DNA of 64,000 nt from Sphingomonas alpina (GCF_014490665.1 NZ_CP061038.1:2976001-3040000); one strand, 5' to 3'. Counted from the stretch's first letter, positions 32,235 through 42,357 are shown. A program made the numbers and translations. Notes: generated by a model from the letters alone, not told the origin.

Positions 32235-32615
32235 TGTTCCCCGGCGAAGGCCGGGGCCCAGTTGGGAAAGCCTCTCAGATCGGCGACAGCGTCTCGAACA
32301 GATCATCCCAGTCGGGATTGAGCCCTTCGATTTCCCGCACCTTCCAAGCCCGCTTCCACTCTTTCATGCGCAGCTCGCGCTGCCGTGCCTCTTCGATCGT
32401 GTCATAGGCCTCGAACCAGACCAGCAGATGACACTCGTATTGCTTCGTGAACCCTTCGACGATGCCGTTGCGATGTTCCCACACCCGTCGTGGAAGATCA
32501 CTGGTTACGCCCAGATAGATTGTGCCGTTGCGTTGGCTTGCCATGATATAGACGAAGCCCAGCTTATCCATCGCAGGGGTTCTCCCAACTGGGCCCCGGC
32601 CTTCGCCGGGGAACA
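32235..32615 (-). mobile_element. GIY-YIG cassette bounded by perfect 33-bp inverted repeats
   Basis: The left repeat 32235-32267 and the right repeat 32583-32615 are exact reverse complements over all 33 bases. Each also contains its own CCCCGGC-GAAG-GCCGGGG palindrome. Between them is one gene whose start is 11 bases from one repeat and whose stop is 7 bases from the other, so the unit is compact (381 bp). Shorter relatives without the gene occur at 26915-27003 and 49964-49989. This layout suggests a mobile element or a nuclease-plus-repeat pair comparable to RAYT/REP systems. Mobility is inferred, not shown. Confidence 0.65.
32275..32571 (-). CDS. GIY-YIG domain nuclease-like protein
   Basis: A 98-residue stand-alone GIY-YIG protein of the YhbQ/UPF0213-like group: VYIM and YLGVT form the two signature strands, followed by Arg in [10 protein letters not shown], with His and the C-terminal Glu-bearing [18 protein letters not shown]. 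All expected catalytic positions appear intact. Family members are small DNA-cleaving or DNA-binding proteins; their cellular role is unclear. GGGAG at the edge of the flanking inverted repeat, 10 bases before the ATG, seems to be its ribosome-binding site. It interrupts the mdh-sucD cluster. Confidence 0.88.
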   Translation of the reverse strand: MDKLGFVYIMASQRNGTIYLGVTSDLPRRVWEHRNGIVEGFTKQYECHLLVWFEAYDTIEEARQRELRMKEWKRAWKVREIEGLNPDWDDLFETLSPI

Positions 32616-32631
32616 GCGTGGTTTATTCAAC

Positions 32632-33615
<984 letters not shown>

Positions 33616-33703
33616 TTAAGCCGCGCGGGCGGCGAACGCGACGGGCCTTAGGCCCGTTTTTACGCTGGGGCAACCGCTAAAGGTACAGGATTACACCAGC
33701 TTG

Positions 33704-33727
33704 ATGCAAATCATTCGCAATTGCAAT
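33704..33727 (-). promoter_or_regulatory. Fur-like operator upstream of mdh
   Basis: The segment holds TGCAAATCATTCGCA followed by ATTGCAAT. It resembles the alphaproteobacterial Fur/Mur site built on TGCAAAT and its inverse, with AT-rich arms. It lies ~110 bp before the mdh start, a plausible operator position for iron control of TCA genes. This is a match by eye only. Confidence 0.42.
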
Positions 33728-33789
33728 AACTCTTCGGCCTGCCTCTAACCGAAGCACCACAACCTCGAATGTGTGCCCGGGCAATACCA

Positions 33790-34120
33790 CATCATGCGCC
33801 GATTCAATGTCCGGGCACACTTATGGCAATGCTGCCGGACAGGGCACTGCTCGACCGGCATTCGCGCGCTGCCCCGCTCTTTGACATCGTTGGTTTTGAT
33901 TGAGGACGCCCGGCAAATTGCGCGCTGGCTGTTCAGGCAAAAACAGCCAGCATCACTGGCTGTTCCTGGCTGTTCTGCTGGCTGATACCTGGCTGTTATG
34001 CTGGCTGTTATTCGATAACAGCCAGCACGGCAAAAGCATTTGAAAACAATACCGAAATGAGGGCCCTGGATCCAACTTAACAGCCAGCAAAAAGAGTTTT
34101 CCGGCAGAACAGCCAGCACA
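33790..34120 (-). repeat. Intergenic repeat-cluster element, copy C (GCTGGCTGTT units, inverted)
   Basis: CTGGCTGTT-type units occur at 33924, 33956, 33965, 33988 and 34000, plus a variant at 33977. AACAGCCAGC units occur at 33942, 34017, 34079 and 34108. Read on the minus strand, the core (GTTGGATCC, later GTATTGTTTTCA) and the tail (GTCAAAGAGCGGGGCAG, ATTGAATCG) align with copies A and B. A 10-bp hairpin (GTGTGCCCGG 33771/CCGGGCACAC 33811) lies at its far end. It fills the mdh-zapE spacer; I see no convincing gene. Confidence 0.72.
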
Positions 34121-34166
34121 GACCGGCATCGGGCGGCAATCGAGCATCAGGCAAGCTTTTCCGGGC

Positions 34167-35285
34167 CTAGCGCCCGGACGTGCCATGCCCTTCCGCCAGA
34201 TACTCCTCGGAGCGCATTTCTTCGAGCCGGCTGACCGTGCGGTCGAACTCGAAACGGCCATCGCCCTTTTCATATAGCTGATCCGGCTCGGCATCGGCCG
34301 CGGCGAGCAACTTGACCTTATGCTCATACAGCGCGTCGATCAGCGCAACGAAGCGCGCCGCCTCATTGCGGTTCTCGGGGCCGAGCTTGGGAATGCCGAC
34401 CAGGATCACGGTGTGGAATTTCCGCGCCACCGCGAGATAGTCCGCCGCCCCCCGCGCCTCACCGCACAATTTCTTGAAGGCGAAGACGGCAACGCCCTTC
34501 AGGCTTTTCGGCACATGCAGCGTACGCCCGCCCTGCACCGCCAGCTCCTCCGCCGGCACATGCGCGCGATCCTCGGGCGGATAATCGGTCAGGCGGAAAA
34601 AGGCCGCGGAAAGCTGCGCCGTTGCCTCGGGCCCATTGGGCACCAGCCAGGTTTCCTGCACCCCGAGCCGGTCGCGGCGATAATCCACCGGCCCGTTGAG
34701 CGCGAGCACATCGAGCCTGGTCTGGATCAGCTCGATGAAAGGCAGAAAATGCTCGCGGTTGAGCCCGTCCTTGTAGAGGTCGGTCGGTACGCGGTTCGAC
34801 GTCGTCACCACCGTCACGCCGCGCGCGAGCAATTCAGTGAACAGCCGCGACAGGATCATCGCATCGGGGCTGTTGTTGACGATCATTTCGTCGAACGCGA
34901 GCAGCCGGGTCTCCTCCGCAATCGCCGCTGCGACGGGAAGGACCGGGTCGCCCTTCTCCTTCGCCCGTTCGACGCCGAGACGCTGATGCACTTCGAGCAT
35001 GAATTCCTGGAAATGCACCCGGCGCTTGCGGCGAATGTCGAGCGTATGGAAGAACAGGTCCATCAGCATCGATTTGCCGCGCCCGACTCCACCCCAGAGA
35101 TAGATGCCACGCGGCGCCTCCGGCTTCTTGCCGAGGGTGCGCCACAAGATGCTGCCGCGTTTCGGGGTCGCCTCAAGCTCGGCTGCGAGACGATCGAGCC
35201 GGCGCGCGGCCTCGGCCTGTTCCGGATCGGCCTTCAATTCGCCGGCCGCCACCAGCGCCTGATACGCGGCAATGACCTTGCTCAT
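34167..35285 (-). CDS. zapE: Cell division protein ZapE (AFG1-like ATPase)
   Basis: A 372-residue AAA-type ATPase: Walker A GGVGRGKSML near residues 66-75, Walker B LLAFDEMIV and an arginine-rich C-terminal region. In E. coli, ZapE acts at the septum and can destabilise FtsZ polymers; mitochondrial Afg1 homologues assist respiratory complex turnover. The localisation next to mdh and sdhB may reflect the latter theme but is only suggestive. It overlaps the upstream thioesterase stop by four bases (ATGA). Confidence 0.92.
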   Translation of the reverse strand: MSKVIAAYQALVAAGELKADPEQAEAARRLDRLAAELEATPKRGSILWRTLGKKPEAPRGIYLWGGVGRGKSMLMDLFFHTLDIRRKRRVHFQEFMLEVHQRLGVERAKEKGDPVLPVAAAIAEETRLLAFDEMIVNNSPDAMILSRLFTELLARGVTVVTTSNRVPTDLYKDGLNREHFLPFIELIQTRLDVLALNGPVDYRRDRLGVQETWLVPNGPEATAQLSAAFFRLTDYPPEDRAHVPAEELAVQGGRTLHVPKSLKGVAVFAFKKLCGEARGAADYLAVARKFHTVILVGIPKLGPENRNEAARFVALIDALYEHKVKLLAAADAEPDQLYEKGDGRFEFDRTVSRLEEMRSEEYLAEGHGTSGR

Positions 35286-35752
35286 TTGAGGCTGGCTGGC
35301 GGAGTCGATTTACGCAGCGTGCCGCTGAAGCTCGCAATGGTCGGTTCACCCTCCTGCACCACCAGGCCACGCAGGAACAGCATCCGGCCGGTTTCCCGCA
35401 ACAGCTCGATATGCGCCTCGAGCGGGACGCCGATGCGTCCGCCGCCGATGAACTGCGCCGACAGGTCGAGCGTCACCGCGCCGCCCGCGCTCAGCACCCC
35501 GAACCCGCGACTCGCCGCGAACAGCGCAACATCCATGAACCCGAGCAGCGCGCCGCCATGCACCTGGTCGCGCATGTTCGAATGGTCGTGGCGCGGCATC
35601 ATGCGCACTCGCGCCAGCCCGTCATCGACCCGCACGAGCAACGGCTCGATAAACGCATTGAACCGGGTCGGATCGCGAAACTGCCAGCGTTTCCAGCCGG
35701 GTGCGTCGGGATCGTCCTCGTAGCTGAAGAATGGGTTGGCCGGTTCGGTCAC
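35282..35752 (-). CDS. PaaI-type hotdog thioesterase
   Basis: A 156-residue hotdog-fold protein of the PaaI/YigI group: the motif MRDQVHGGALLGFMDVALFAA carries the His-Gly-Gly and downstream acidic residue typical of acyl-CoA thioesterases. The substrate is probably an acyl- or aryl-CoA and is not assignable. It lies 9 bases from sdhB and overlaps zapE, so the three are likely cotranscribed. Confidence 0.82.
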   Translation of the reverse strand: MTEPANPFFSYEDDPDAPGWKRWQFRDPTRFNAFIEPLLVRVDDGLARVRMMPRHDHSNMRDQVHGGALLGFMDVALFAASRGFGVLSAGGAVTLDLSAQFIGGGRIGVPLEAHIELLRETGRMLFLRGLVVQEGEPTIASFSGTLRKSTPPASLK

Positions 35753-35761
35753 GCGGATGCC

Positions 35762-36547
35762 TTAAAGAACCCGCTCGACTTCCATCTTCTTGATCTCGGC
35801 GATCGCCTTGGCCGGGTTCAGACCCTTGGGGCAGACATTCGCGCAGTTCATGATCGTGTGGCAGCGATACAGGCGGAACGGATCCTCGAGCTCATCGAGT
35901 CGCTCGCCGGTCATTTCGTCGCGGCTGTCGGCGAGCCAGCGATAGGCCTGCAACAGGATCGCCGGGCCCAGGAACTTGTCGCTGTTCCACCAATAGCTCG
36001 GGCACGAGGTCGAGCAGCAGGCGCACAGGATGCATTCGTACAGCCCGTCGAGCTTCTCGCGGTCCGCCGGCGACTGCAGCCGCTCCTTGCCCGAGGGCGG
36101 CGGGGTGACGGTCTGCAGCCATGGCTTGATCGAGGCATATTGCGCGTAGAAATGCGTGAAGTCAGGGACCAGGTCCTTGATCACTTCCATGTGCGGCAGC
36201 GGCGTGATCGTTACATCGCCCTTCACATCCTCGATCGCGGTGGTGCAGGCGAGGCCGTTCTTGCCGTCGATGTTCATCGAGCAGGATCCGCAAATGCCTT
36301 CACGGCACGAGCGGCGGAAGGTCAGCGAACTGTCCTGCTCGGACTTCATCTTGATCAGCGCGTCGAGCACCATCGGACCGCAGCTGTCGAGGTCGATCTC
36401 GAACGTATCGTAGCGCGGATTCTCGCCGGCGTCCGGATCGTAGCGATAGACCTTGAAATTCTTGATCTTCTTCGCCTCGGCAGGCGCCTTGTGGACCTTG
36501 CCGTTCTTCTTGATCTTGCTGTTCTTCGGCAGGGAAAACTCAGCCAT
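35762..36547 (-). CDS. sdhB: Succinate dehydrogenase iron-sulfur subunit
   Basis: A 261-residue SdhB: the [2Fe-2S] cluster Cys in [13 protein letters not shown] and GLACTT, then the ferredoxin-like [16 protein letters not shown] and [17 protein letters not shown] for the [4Fe-4S] and [3Fe-4S] centres. It passes electrons from SdhA to ubiquinone. The ATG at 36547 ([11 protein letters not shown]) is the normal N-terminus; the frame extends further but lacks homology. It is ~8 kb from sdhA-sdhD-sdhC, which are normally adjacent. Confidence 0.95.
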   Translation of the reverse strand: MAEFSLPKNSKIKKNGKVHKAPAEAKKIKNFKVYRYDPDAGENPRYDTFEIDLDSCGPMVLDALIKMKSEQDSSLTFRRSCREGICGSCSMNIDGKNGLACTTAIEDVKGDVTITPLPHMEVIKDLVPDFTHFYAQYASIKPWLQTVTPPPSGKERLQSPADREKLDGLYECILCACCSTSCPSYWWNSDKFLGPAILLQAYRWLADSRDEMTGERLDELEDPFRLYRCHTIMNCANVCPKGLNPAKAIAEIKKMEVERVL

Positions 36548-36890
36548 CGGTACAACGTCCCCGTACAGTCTTGCTGCGCGGTCCCGCCGCGCGATGTCGC
36601 CAAGCCGATACACAAGGCGGGGGGTGCCGCAAATGCTTAGACGGCCGTGCGGCATGCGGCCTGTGCAGCCATGCGCTTTTGTTTGTGAAGAGATAGAAGA
36701 ATTGCGGATCGACGCCAAACCCGGGAAATCCACGACGGAGCGCGCGTGAAACTCATGACCGCGCCGTGCCGTTGATCAGCACGGGCGGCTTCTCGATCTG
36801 GCGCAGCGGCCCGCTCTCCCGTCCGGCTCCCGAGATTATCGGGTACCGGGCGGAGGAACGGGCCGGCGCTACTCCCGGCTTGAGTCCGGG
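36548..36890. other. 343-bp spacer between creD and sdhB
   Basis: No gene is supported. It should contain the sdhB promoter. A small hairpin (CCCGG/CCGGG, 36873-36889) lies directly after the creD stop without a U-tract. Confidence 0.5.
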
Positions 36891-38288
36891 CTAGATCTTC
36901 ATCTGTGCGATGCGGACCCCGCCCCAATCGAGCCCACGGGTGAGGTACATCACTGCCGCCAGCGCTGCGAAGAGCAAGAGCGATCCGATGACCAGCGAAT
37001 AGGCCTCCAGGCTGAGCAGGATATAGAGCACTCCATAGAGTGCGGTGAGCAGGCCGGCGATATACACGCCGCGCCGCCAGCTGCCGAGCACCGCCGAGGA
37101 ATAGGCGGTGAGCAGGCCGATGATCGCCCCTGCCGCCAGGACATAAGCGGGCGAGAAGCCGACCACTTCGGCAAAGGCCAGCAGCATGACGAAGAACAGC
37201 ACCAGCCCGACGCCGACCAGCAGATATTCGACCGTAGAGACACGCACGCCACCGATCACGTCGAACATCAGAAAGGCGATGAAGGTAAAGCCGATGAACA
37301 GGAACCCGTATTTCACGCTGCGATTGACCTGGCTGTAGAGATCGACCGGCGTGACCAGATCGACGCGAGCTTCATAGTCCCCCGCCGCCTGGCGCAGCGA
37401 GGCAGTGCCGCGCTCATAGGGCTCCTTGACCGCATCCGGCTTGGCGCGTTCGGTAGAAACGAGCGCACTGCCCAAAGCGAGATTGCCGACGCGCCAGGTC
37501 GCCGTGAAACCATCGTCCTTGACGCTGGGCGCGATCGGCAGGAATCCGCCAGTGAAACTTGGGTGCGGCCATTTCGAACTGACCGTCCAGCGCGTGTCGC
37601 CGGCCTGCGGCAGCAAAGCGAGCCAGCCATTGCCGCGAAAGGCATAGTCGAAGCTGACCGCGATCGTCCGTTCGCGCAGCGCCGCCGCGTCGAGCCAGGT
37701 GAAGAAGCCGGAACCGCTGGTTTCGGATGGGCCGTTGCCCGGCTGAAGCGGCAGGCGGCGGCCGTCCACCACCACCGAGGGCGGCGGACCGAACAGGCCG
37801 CGCGCATCGCGCAGGCCGAAGCGCAACTCGGCACGGTCAAGCGCAAGTTGATCGATCGTGACGCCGAAACGCTGCAGGTCGGCGGGCAATGCGAACTTCG
37901 CAGTGCCGGTGTTGCGCGCTTCATAGACGACAGCATCATAGATCGAACGATGGCGACGTTCGGGCTTCAGGTCCGACTTGATGTCCACGGCGCTCGGCGA
38001 GACGGTCAGTTCGCGCCACACCGTGTTGGTCTTCACGACCTGTTTGCCGCCCTCGGTGACGGTCTCGCTGACCTGCTCGCTATAGGGAATGATCAGCACC
38101 GGCCCGGCGATTGTCTGCGGTCCGCCCCACCCCTCGGCGATCGATGACCGCGCGGTCTCGGACTGCGACTGGCGATCATAGACGAGCAGGTAAATCGCGA
38201 AGAGCGGGATCGCGAGCAGCGCCCCGACCAGAATCGCGAACAGCAATTTACGCCCGGGCGGGCGTTCAGCGACGACATCATCCGACAT
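36891..38288 (-). CDS. creD: CreD-family inner membrane protein
   Basis: A 465-residue protein: one N-terminal membrane helix (LLFAILVGALLAIPLFAIYLL), a large periplasmic domain (EGWGGPQTIAGPVLIIPYSE; WPHPSFTGGFLPIAPSVKDD) and a C-terminal bundle of about five helices. This is the CreD architecture (cell envelope integrity, formerly colicin E2 tolerance). No creBC two-component genes are nearby. The ATG at 38288 has GGAG six bases upstream. Confidence 0.9.
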   Translation of the reverse strand: MSDDVVAERPPGRKLLFAILVGALLAIPLFAIYLLVYDRQSQSETARSSIAEGWGGPQTIAGPVLIIPYSEQVSETVTEGGKQVVKTNTVWRELTVSPSAVDIKSDLKPERRHRSIYDAVVYEARNTGTAKFALPADLQRFGVTIDQLALDRAELRFGLRDARGLFGPPPSVVVDGRRLPLQPGNGPSETSGSGFFTWLDAAALRERTIAVSFDYAFRGNGWLALLPQAGDTRWTVSSKWPHPSFTGGFLPIAPSVKDDGFTATWRVGNLALGSALVSTERAKPDAVKEPYERGTASLRQAAGDYEARVDLVTPVDLYSQVNRSVKYGFLFIGFTFIAFLMFDVIGGVRVSTVEYLLVGVGLVLFFVMLLAFAEVVGFSPAYVLAAGAIIGLLTAYSSAVLGSWRRGVYIAGLLTALYGVLYILLSLEAYSLVIGSLLLFAALAAVMYLTRGLDWGGVRIAQMKI

Positions 38289-38407
38289 GATCAACTCCCT
38301 CTGTTAGAGAGGTCCGCGATAGGATGCGGCATGGCCGGCGGCCAAAGTTGATCAAGTGAAACCTTTGTGCAGAATATGTGCAGACCGGCCCGATTACAGC
38401 GCCCGTG

Positions 38408-40234
38408 TTACCGCGCCGTCTTGCCACCCGTTGCCGCGATCCAGGCGTCGATCTTCTTTTCCAGCACCGGCATCGGCAGCGCGCCGGTGTCCAGCACCTG
38501 CGCATGGAAAGCGCGTGGATCGAATTTGTCGCCAAGCGCCGCCTTGGCCTTCGCCTTGGTCCGGCTGATGGTCAGCTGGCCGATCTTGTAGGCCAGCGCC
38601 TGCCCCGGAATGGCGATGTAGCGCTCGACCTCGGCAGTCGCATCGGTTCGCGCCATCGGTGAGTTGGCGAGCATATAATCGATCGCCTGCTCACGGGTCC
38701 ATCCCTTGGCGTGGATGCCGGTATCGACGACCAGGCGCATTGCCCGGAGCATCTCATCGTTCAGACCGCCCATGCGCTGATAGGGATCGGTTTCCATCCC
38801 GAGTTCAGGCCAAAGCGTCTCGGCATACAGGCCCCAGCCTTCGGCATAGGCGGTGTTGCCGCCGAAGCGCATGAACGCCGGCAGTGCGGCGTTTTCCTGA
38901 GCGAGACTGATCTGGAAATGATGCCCCGGCTCCGCCTCATGCAGATAGAGCGTCTCCATCTCCCACATATAGCGCGAGGGCAGATCATAGGTGTTGTAAT
39001 AGAACACGCCCGGCCGCGTGCCATCCGGCGTGCCGCTCTGGTAGGAGCCGCCTGCCTCGGTCTTTTCCTTGTACGCCGGGACCGGACGAATCTCGAGCGG
39101 GGTCTTGGGCAGGAGCGAGAACTGCTCCTGGATCCGCGCCTCGATGCGCTTGCCGATTGCGCGATAGCCGTCGCGCAGCTGCTCAGCCGATTTGGGCGCG
39201 AACTGCGCATCGGTGCGCAGGAAGGTGAAGAATTCAGGCAGTGTGCCCTTGAAGCCGACCGCCGCCTTCTGCACCTCCATCGCCTTCAGGATGCGCGCGA
39301 CTTCCGACAGGCCAAGCTGGTGCACCTCTTCGGCCTTGAGCGGCAGCGTGGTACTGGATTCGATCAGATAGGCATAAAGCTTGTCGCCGCCGGGCATACC
39401 CGACAGGCCCACACTGTCTCGCGCCGCGGCGAGATAGGTATTGGCGAGGAAATCGCGCATCCGCTTGTGTGCGGGCAGCAGGACGTCGCGGATCTGCGCC
39501 GCATAGGCGGCACGCAGCCGCGTCTGGTCGGCGACCGAAATGCCCGCCGGGAAGCTCTTGACCGGACCGTAGAATGCCGATGTCTCGACCCCTTGCGTGA
39601 TGATGTTGTCGAACTGCTCGATCATGTTGCGCACGGTCAGCTTGGGCTGGACGACCCCGGTCTTCATGCCCTGGCGAAACCGCTCGATCGCTTGGTCGAG
39701 CAAGGCGGCATATTGCGTGCTGCGCTTCAGGCTGTTGTCATAGTCCGCAACCGTCTTGAACGGCGCCGCGCCCTGGCCCGATGCGAAATCGGGATAGAAG
39801 GTCTGGAATCCGCTGAAATGATCGATCGGCCGGACGATCGTCAGCGCGACGATCTCGGGGCTATAACCGCGCAGGCTGATCTCGGTCGAATTGCGGAACA
39901 CGTCATAGGCGATCTGATCGACATGAGTGAGCTTGCTGCGATCGATTGCACCAAGCGAGCGAAGATCGGCCTCGCCCGCCTTGCGCTCGCCATCGAGATA
40001 GGCGTCGGACAGATAGTCGCCGAGCCGGTCGGCATAGCGCAGGTCGCCGCGGAAAATGGCCGAGATCGGATTGCGCTTCAACGATGCCTCGTCACTATCG
40101 TAGAATAGCTGCTTGAGCTTTGCGTCTTCCGCACTGTCGCCGGCGACCGAAGCGGGCGGCGGCAACGCCTGAGACAGAGCCGGCGTGGCGGCAGAAGCGC
40201 AGAGCAGAGCGGCAGTCAGCAGTTTGAAACGCAA
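38408..40234 (-). CDS. DUF885 family secreted protein, putative metallopeptidase
   Basis: A 608-residue protein with a signal peptide (MRFKLLTAALLCASAATPALS/QA). Its DUF885 domain contains LYLHEAEPGHHFQ, an HExxxxHH zinc-like motif near residue 440, with downstream acidic residues (YAEGWGLYAETLW). Members are thought to be dipeptidyl- or oligo-peptidases, but activity is rarely shown. Translation starts with TTG at 40234, with GAGG eight bases upstream. It follows the C13 peptidase gene by 100 bases. Confidence 0.88.
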   Translation of the reverse strand: MRFKLLTAALLCASAATPALSQALPPPASVAGDSAEDAKLKQLFYDSDEASLKRNPISAIFRGDLRYADRLGDYLSDAYLDGERKAGEADLRSLGAIDRSKLTHVDQIAYDVFRNSTEISLRGYSPEIVALTIVRPIDHFSGFQTFYPDFASGQGAAPFKTVADYDNSLKRSTQYAALLDQAIERFRQGMKTGVVQPKLTVRNMIEQFDNIITQGVETSAFYGPVKSFPAGISVADQTRLRAAYAAQIRDVLLPAHKRMRDFLANTYLAAARDSVGLSGMPGGDKLYAYLIESSTTLPLKAEEVHQLGLSEVARILKAMEVQKAAVGFKGTLPEFFTFLRTDAQFAPKSAEQLRDGYRAIGKRIEARIQEQFSLLPKTPLEIRPVPAYKEKTEAGGSYQSGTPDGTRPGVFYYNTYDLPSRYMWEMETLYLHEAEPGHHFQISLAQENAALPAFMRFGGNTAYAEGWGLYAETLWPELGMETDPYQRMGGLNDEMLRAMRLVVDTGIHAKGWTREQAIDYMLANSPMARTDATAEVERYIAIPGQALAYKIGQLTISRTKAKAKAALGDKFDPRAFHAQVLDTGALPMPVLEKKIDAWIAATGGKTAR

Positions 40235-40334
40235 GGCGGTTTCCTCTGGATAAGATGATGCACTGTCTTATGTCGCTAAACCGCCTGCGACAAGCATCAG
40301 ATCAAGCCGGACCGGTCGCGCCGCGATCGGTATC

Positions 40335-41330
40335 TTACGGCTGATCAAGCAGCGAGACGGCGGGTTTGCCTATCGGGGTGGTGGCCATCGCCGGTGTGCG
40401 GCGGTCGAGTGCAGCGAGCCACACCCCCGCCCTGGCGCCGATCGACACCTGCGGCAAGGAGGGGGTTACCTTGCCCCTCGCCTCCCACTCACCGACCAGG
40501 CGCGCTGCTTCCTCTGCAGCGATAGCGATCGGTTGCGCCTTGCGCAGGGCGTGATTGATCAACGCATCGCCGTAAAAGGTCCAGTCGCTGTCCGCCTGGC
40601 ATCCGAACGAGGTGCGATCCGCCGACGCAGCGGTCATCACCACACTGTCGTCGGTCGACAACAGGGGGATGAAAATCCCCGAATAACAGGCGCTGACCAG
40701 GATCATCCGCCGTTCGATCCCGAGCGCGCCGAGCAGGCTCCACAGCCTTTGCGGCGACACCATGCCGTAACCCGAATCGGCGTCGTTATAGACAATGCCC
40801 ATCGGCCCGCCATGGCTCGTCGTGTAGAGAATAAGCACGTCTTCCTTGGTGTCGATCAGTTCGGCGACCCGCGCCAGGACCAGAGCGAGCGTGTCGGGCG
40901 CACCGCGCGGCAAATTGCTCTCCGCACTGCCGTCGCTACCGGCCAGCACGATCGTACGCCCCGCCGCGTCGTAGCGTCGCGACAGAACCTTGCCGGCTTC
41001 GCGCGCCTCGCGTCCGAATACCGGGTCGCTGTCGAGCGCTACGCTGACGATATAGGCGTCCACCACACCCTTGCGTTGCGGCTGCAGGCCGGCAAGCGCG
41101 CGGTCGATGCGGCGATGTTCGGCAAGCTGCCATTTCGCCGTGCGATCGCGCTCGGACGACAGGCCGAGATCGGCGAGGTAGGCCGCCTGTTCGGCAGTGA
41201 TGGCGGAATAGAAGGGCGGCGGCTGAGTATGTTCGGGCGGGCGGTAGGACTGCTGCGCCGGAACGGATGCGGCAGCAAGGGCGATGCTCGCACCGAGAAG
41301 CCATTTCGCAATACCGGCAACACGCCCCAT
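40335..41330 (-). CDS. C13 (legumain/caspase-like) cysteine peptidase, secreted
   Basis: A 331-residue exported protein with a signal peptide (LLGASIALAAASVPAQQ). It carries a caspase-fold dyad: His in LILYTTSHGGPMGI and Cys in MILVSACYSGIFIP, followed by SVVMTAASADRTSFG. That is the C13 pattern, whose members cut after Asn or Asp. A strong GGAGGTG ribosome-binding site precedes ATG 41330. It lies 110 bases downstream of a lipoprotein with a metalloprotease-like motif and upstream of the DUF885 peptidase, so three putative peptidase genes are adjacent. The targets are unknown. Confidence 0.85.
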   Translation of the reverse strand: MGRVAGIAKWLLGASIALAAASVPAQQSYRPPEHTQPPPFYSAITAEQAAYLADLGLSSERDRTAKWQLAEHRRIDRALAGLQPQRKGVVDAYIVSVALDSDPVFGREAREAGKVLSRRYDAAGRTIVLAGSDGSAESNLPRGAPDTLALVLARVAELIDTKEDVLILYTTSHGGPMGIVYNDADSGYGMVSPQRLWSLLGALGIERRMILVSACYSGIFIPLLSTDDSVVMTAASADRTSFGCQADSDWTFYGDALINHALRKAQPIAIAAEEAARLVGEWEARGKVTPSLPQVSIGARAGVWLAALDRRTPAMATTPIGKPAVSLLDQP

Positions 41331-41440
41331 GCACACCTCCGCTTGAAGCAGGAATGTCAGTGTGCGCCAGCCCCATGTCAACGGACTGCGCTGATTTTTA
41401 TTCCATGCGGTACAGAAGAAAAAATCCCGGCATATGCCGC

Positions 41441-42349
41441 TCAACAAATCTCTGCGGTGAATTTGGGAAGTGGCCCGGGCGGCACCCGTGCTGCCGAGAG
41501 ATAGAAGCTGTCCGCCGTCAGATGATGGTTGGTGCCGTAAGCCGCAGCCAACACCTTGTTCAGGGCCGGATCATAGGCGGCAAGGTCGGCATCGGACAGC
41601 ACGACCCGCCCGTCGAATGTCGCCACCATGTTCGAATTGAACCAGAACTGCGTCCCTTCGGCCCAATATTCGTCAACATTGACCGCAGTATATTCGCCCT
41701 TCCACAGCCCCTGTTTCAGCGCCGCGGCATAGGCAGCCTCGACTCTTGCGTAGAGAATAGGATCGGCGGCGCGGATCGCATCGAGGATGTTGTGCGAGAA
41801 TTCATGGACGAAGATGTTCTCGCCGTAATAGCGCGAGCTTTTCCACCCCAGCAGATTCTCGACCGTGCCGGTGGTCAGGATGCCGGCCATGCCCCGCGCG
41901 CGGCCATTCCAGTAATCGCGATCGCTTAGTCGACCGATGCGTTCGTCATAATGTTTCGCTTCGCAAAAGGTCAGCCGCGGATCGTCGCGCGGCGGCTTTT
42001 TCCAGCCGCGCTGCTCGGGAATATCGACCGTCCCCTCGTCCGCCGCCATCACGGCGACCCGCTGCCCGCGCACGATCAAAGCACGGTTGAGATCGGGCCG
42101 CGCCGCGAGCATCGCAACGACGATGTCGTGCGCCTTCAATAGTGCGTCATCGGGCACCTTTGCCGAGGAGATGATCGGGATGCCGCCGGCATCGAGATAG
42201 CGGACATAGAACGGATCGAGCGCAAGCACCGCCGGCGGCACGGTGATAACGGGCGGCTCGGCTGATGGCGAGACAGCGCATCCCGGCGCCGCAAGGGCCA
42301 TTAGGAAGAGCCCGAGGGTCCATGCCAGTGCCCATCTGGCCCGCATCAT
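41441..42349 (-). CDS. Putative metalloprotease-like lipoprotein
   Basis: A 302-residue protein starting MMRARWALAWTLGLFLMALAAPGC, with a lipobox-like LAAPGC near residue 24. It contains HEFSH in FVHEFSHNILDAI, an HExxH zinc motif, and a later DEYWAEGTQFWFN that could give the third ligand. This resembles gluzincin-like surface metalloproteases, but I do not recognise the exact family. The start lies 8 bases after the stop of the preceding small secreted protein, so they are cotranscribed. Confidence 0.72.
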   Translation of the reverse strand: MMRARWALAWTLGLFLMALAAPGCAVSPSAEPPVITVPPAVLALDPFYVRYLDAGGIPIISSAKVPDDALLKAHDIVVAMLAARPDLNRALIVRGQRVAVMAADEGTVDIPEQRGWKKPPRDDPRLTFCEAKHYDERIGRLSDRDYWNGRARGMAGILTTGTVENLLGWKSSRYYGENIFVHEFSHNILDAIRAADPILYARVEAAYAAALKQGLWKGEYTAVNVDEYWAEGTQFWFNSNMVATFDGRVVLSDADLAAYDPALNKVLAAAYGTNHHLTADSFYLSAARVPPGPLPKFTAEIC

Positions 42350-42357
42350 CGACCGGC

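Noticed and set aside
33773..33985. 70-residue frame in the mdh-zapE spacer
   Set aside because: Runs through repeat element C and a hairpin, lacks a ribosome-binding site, and has no coding-like composition.
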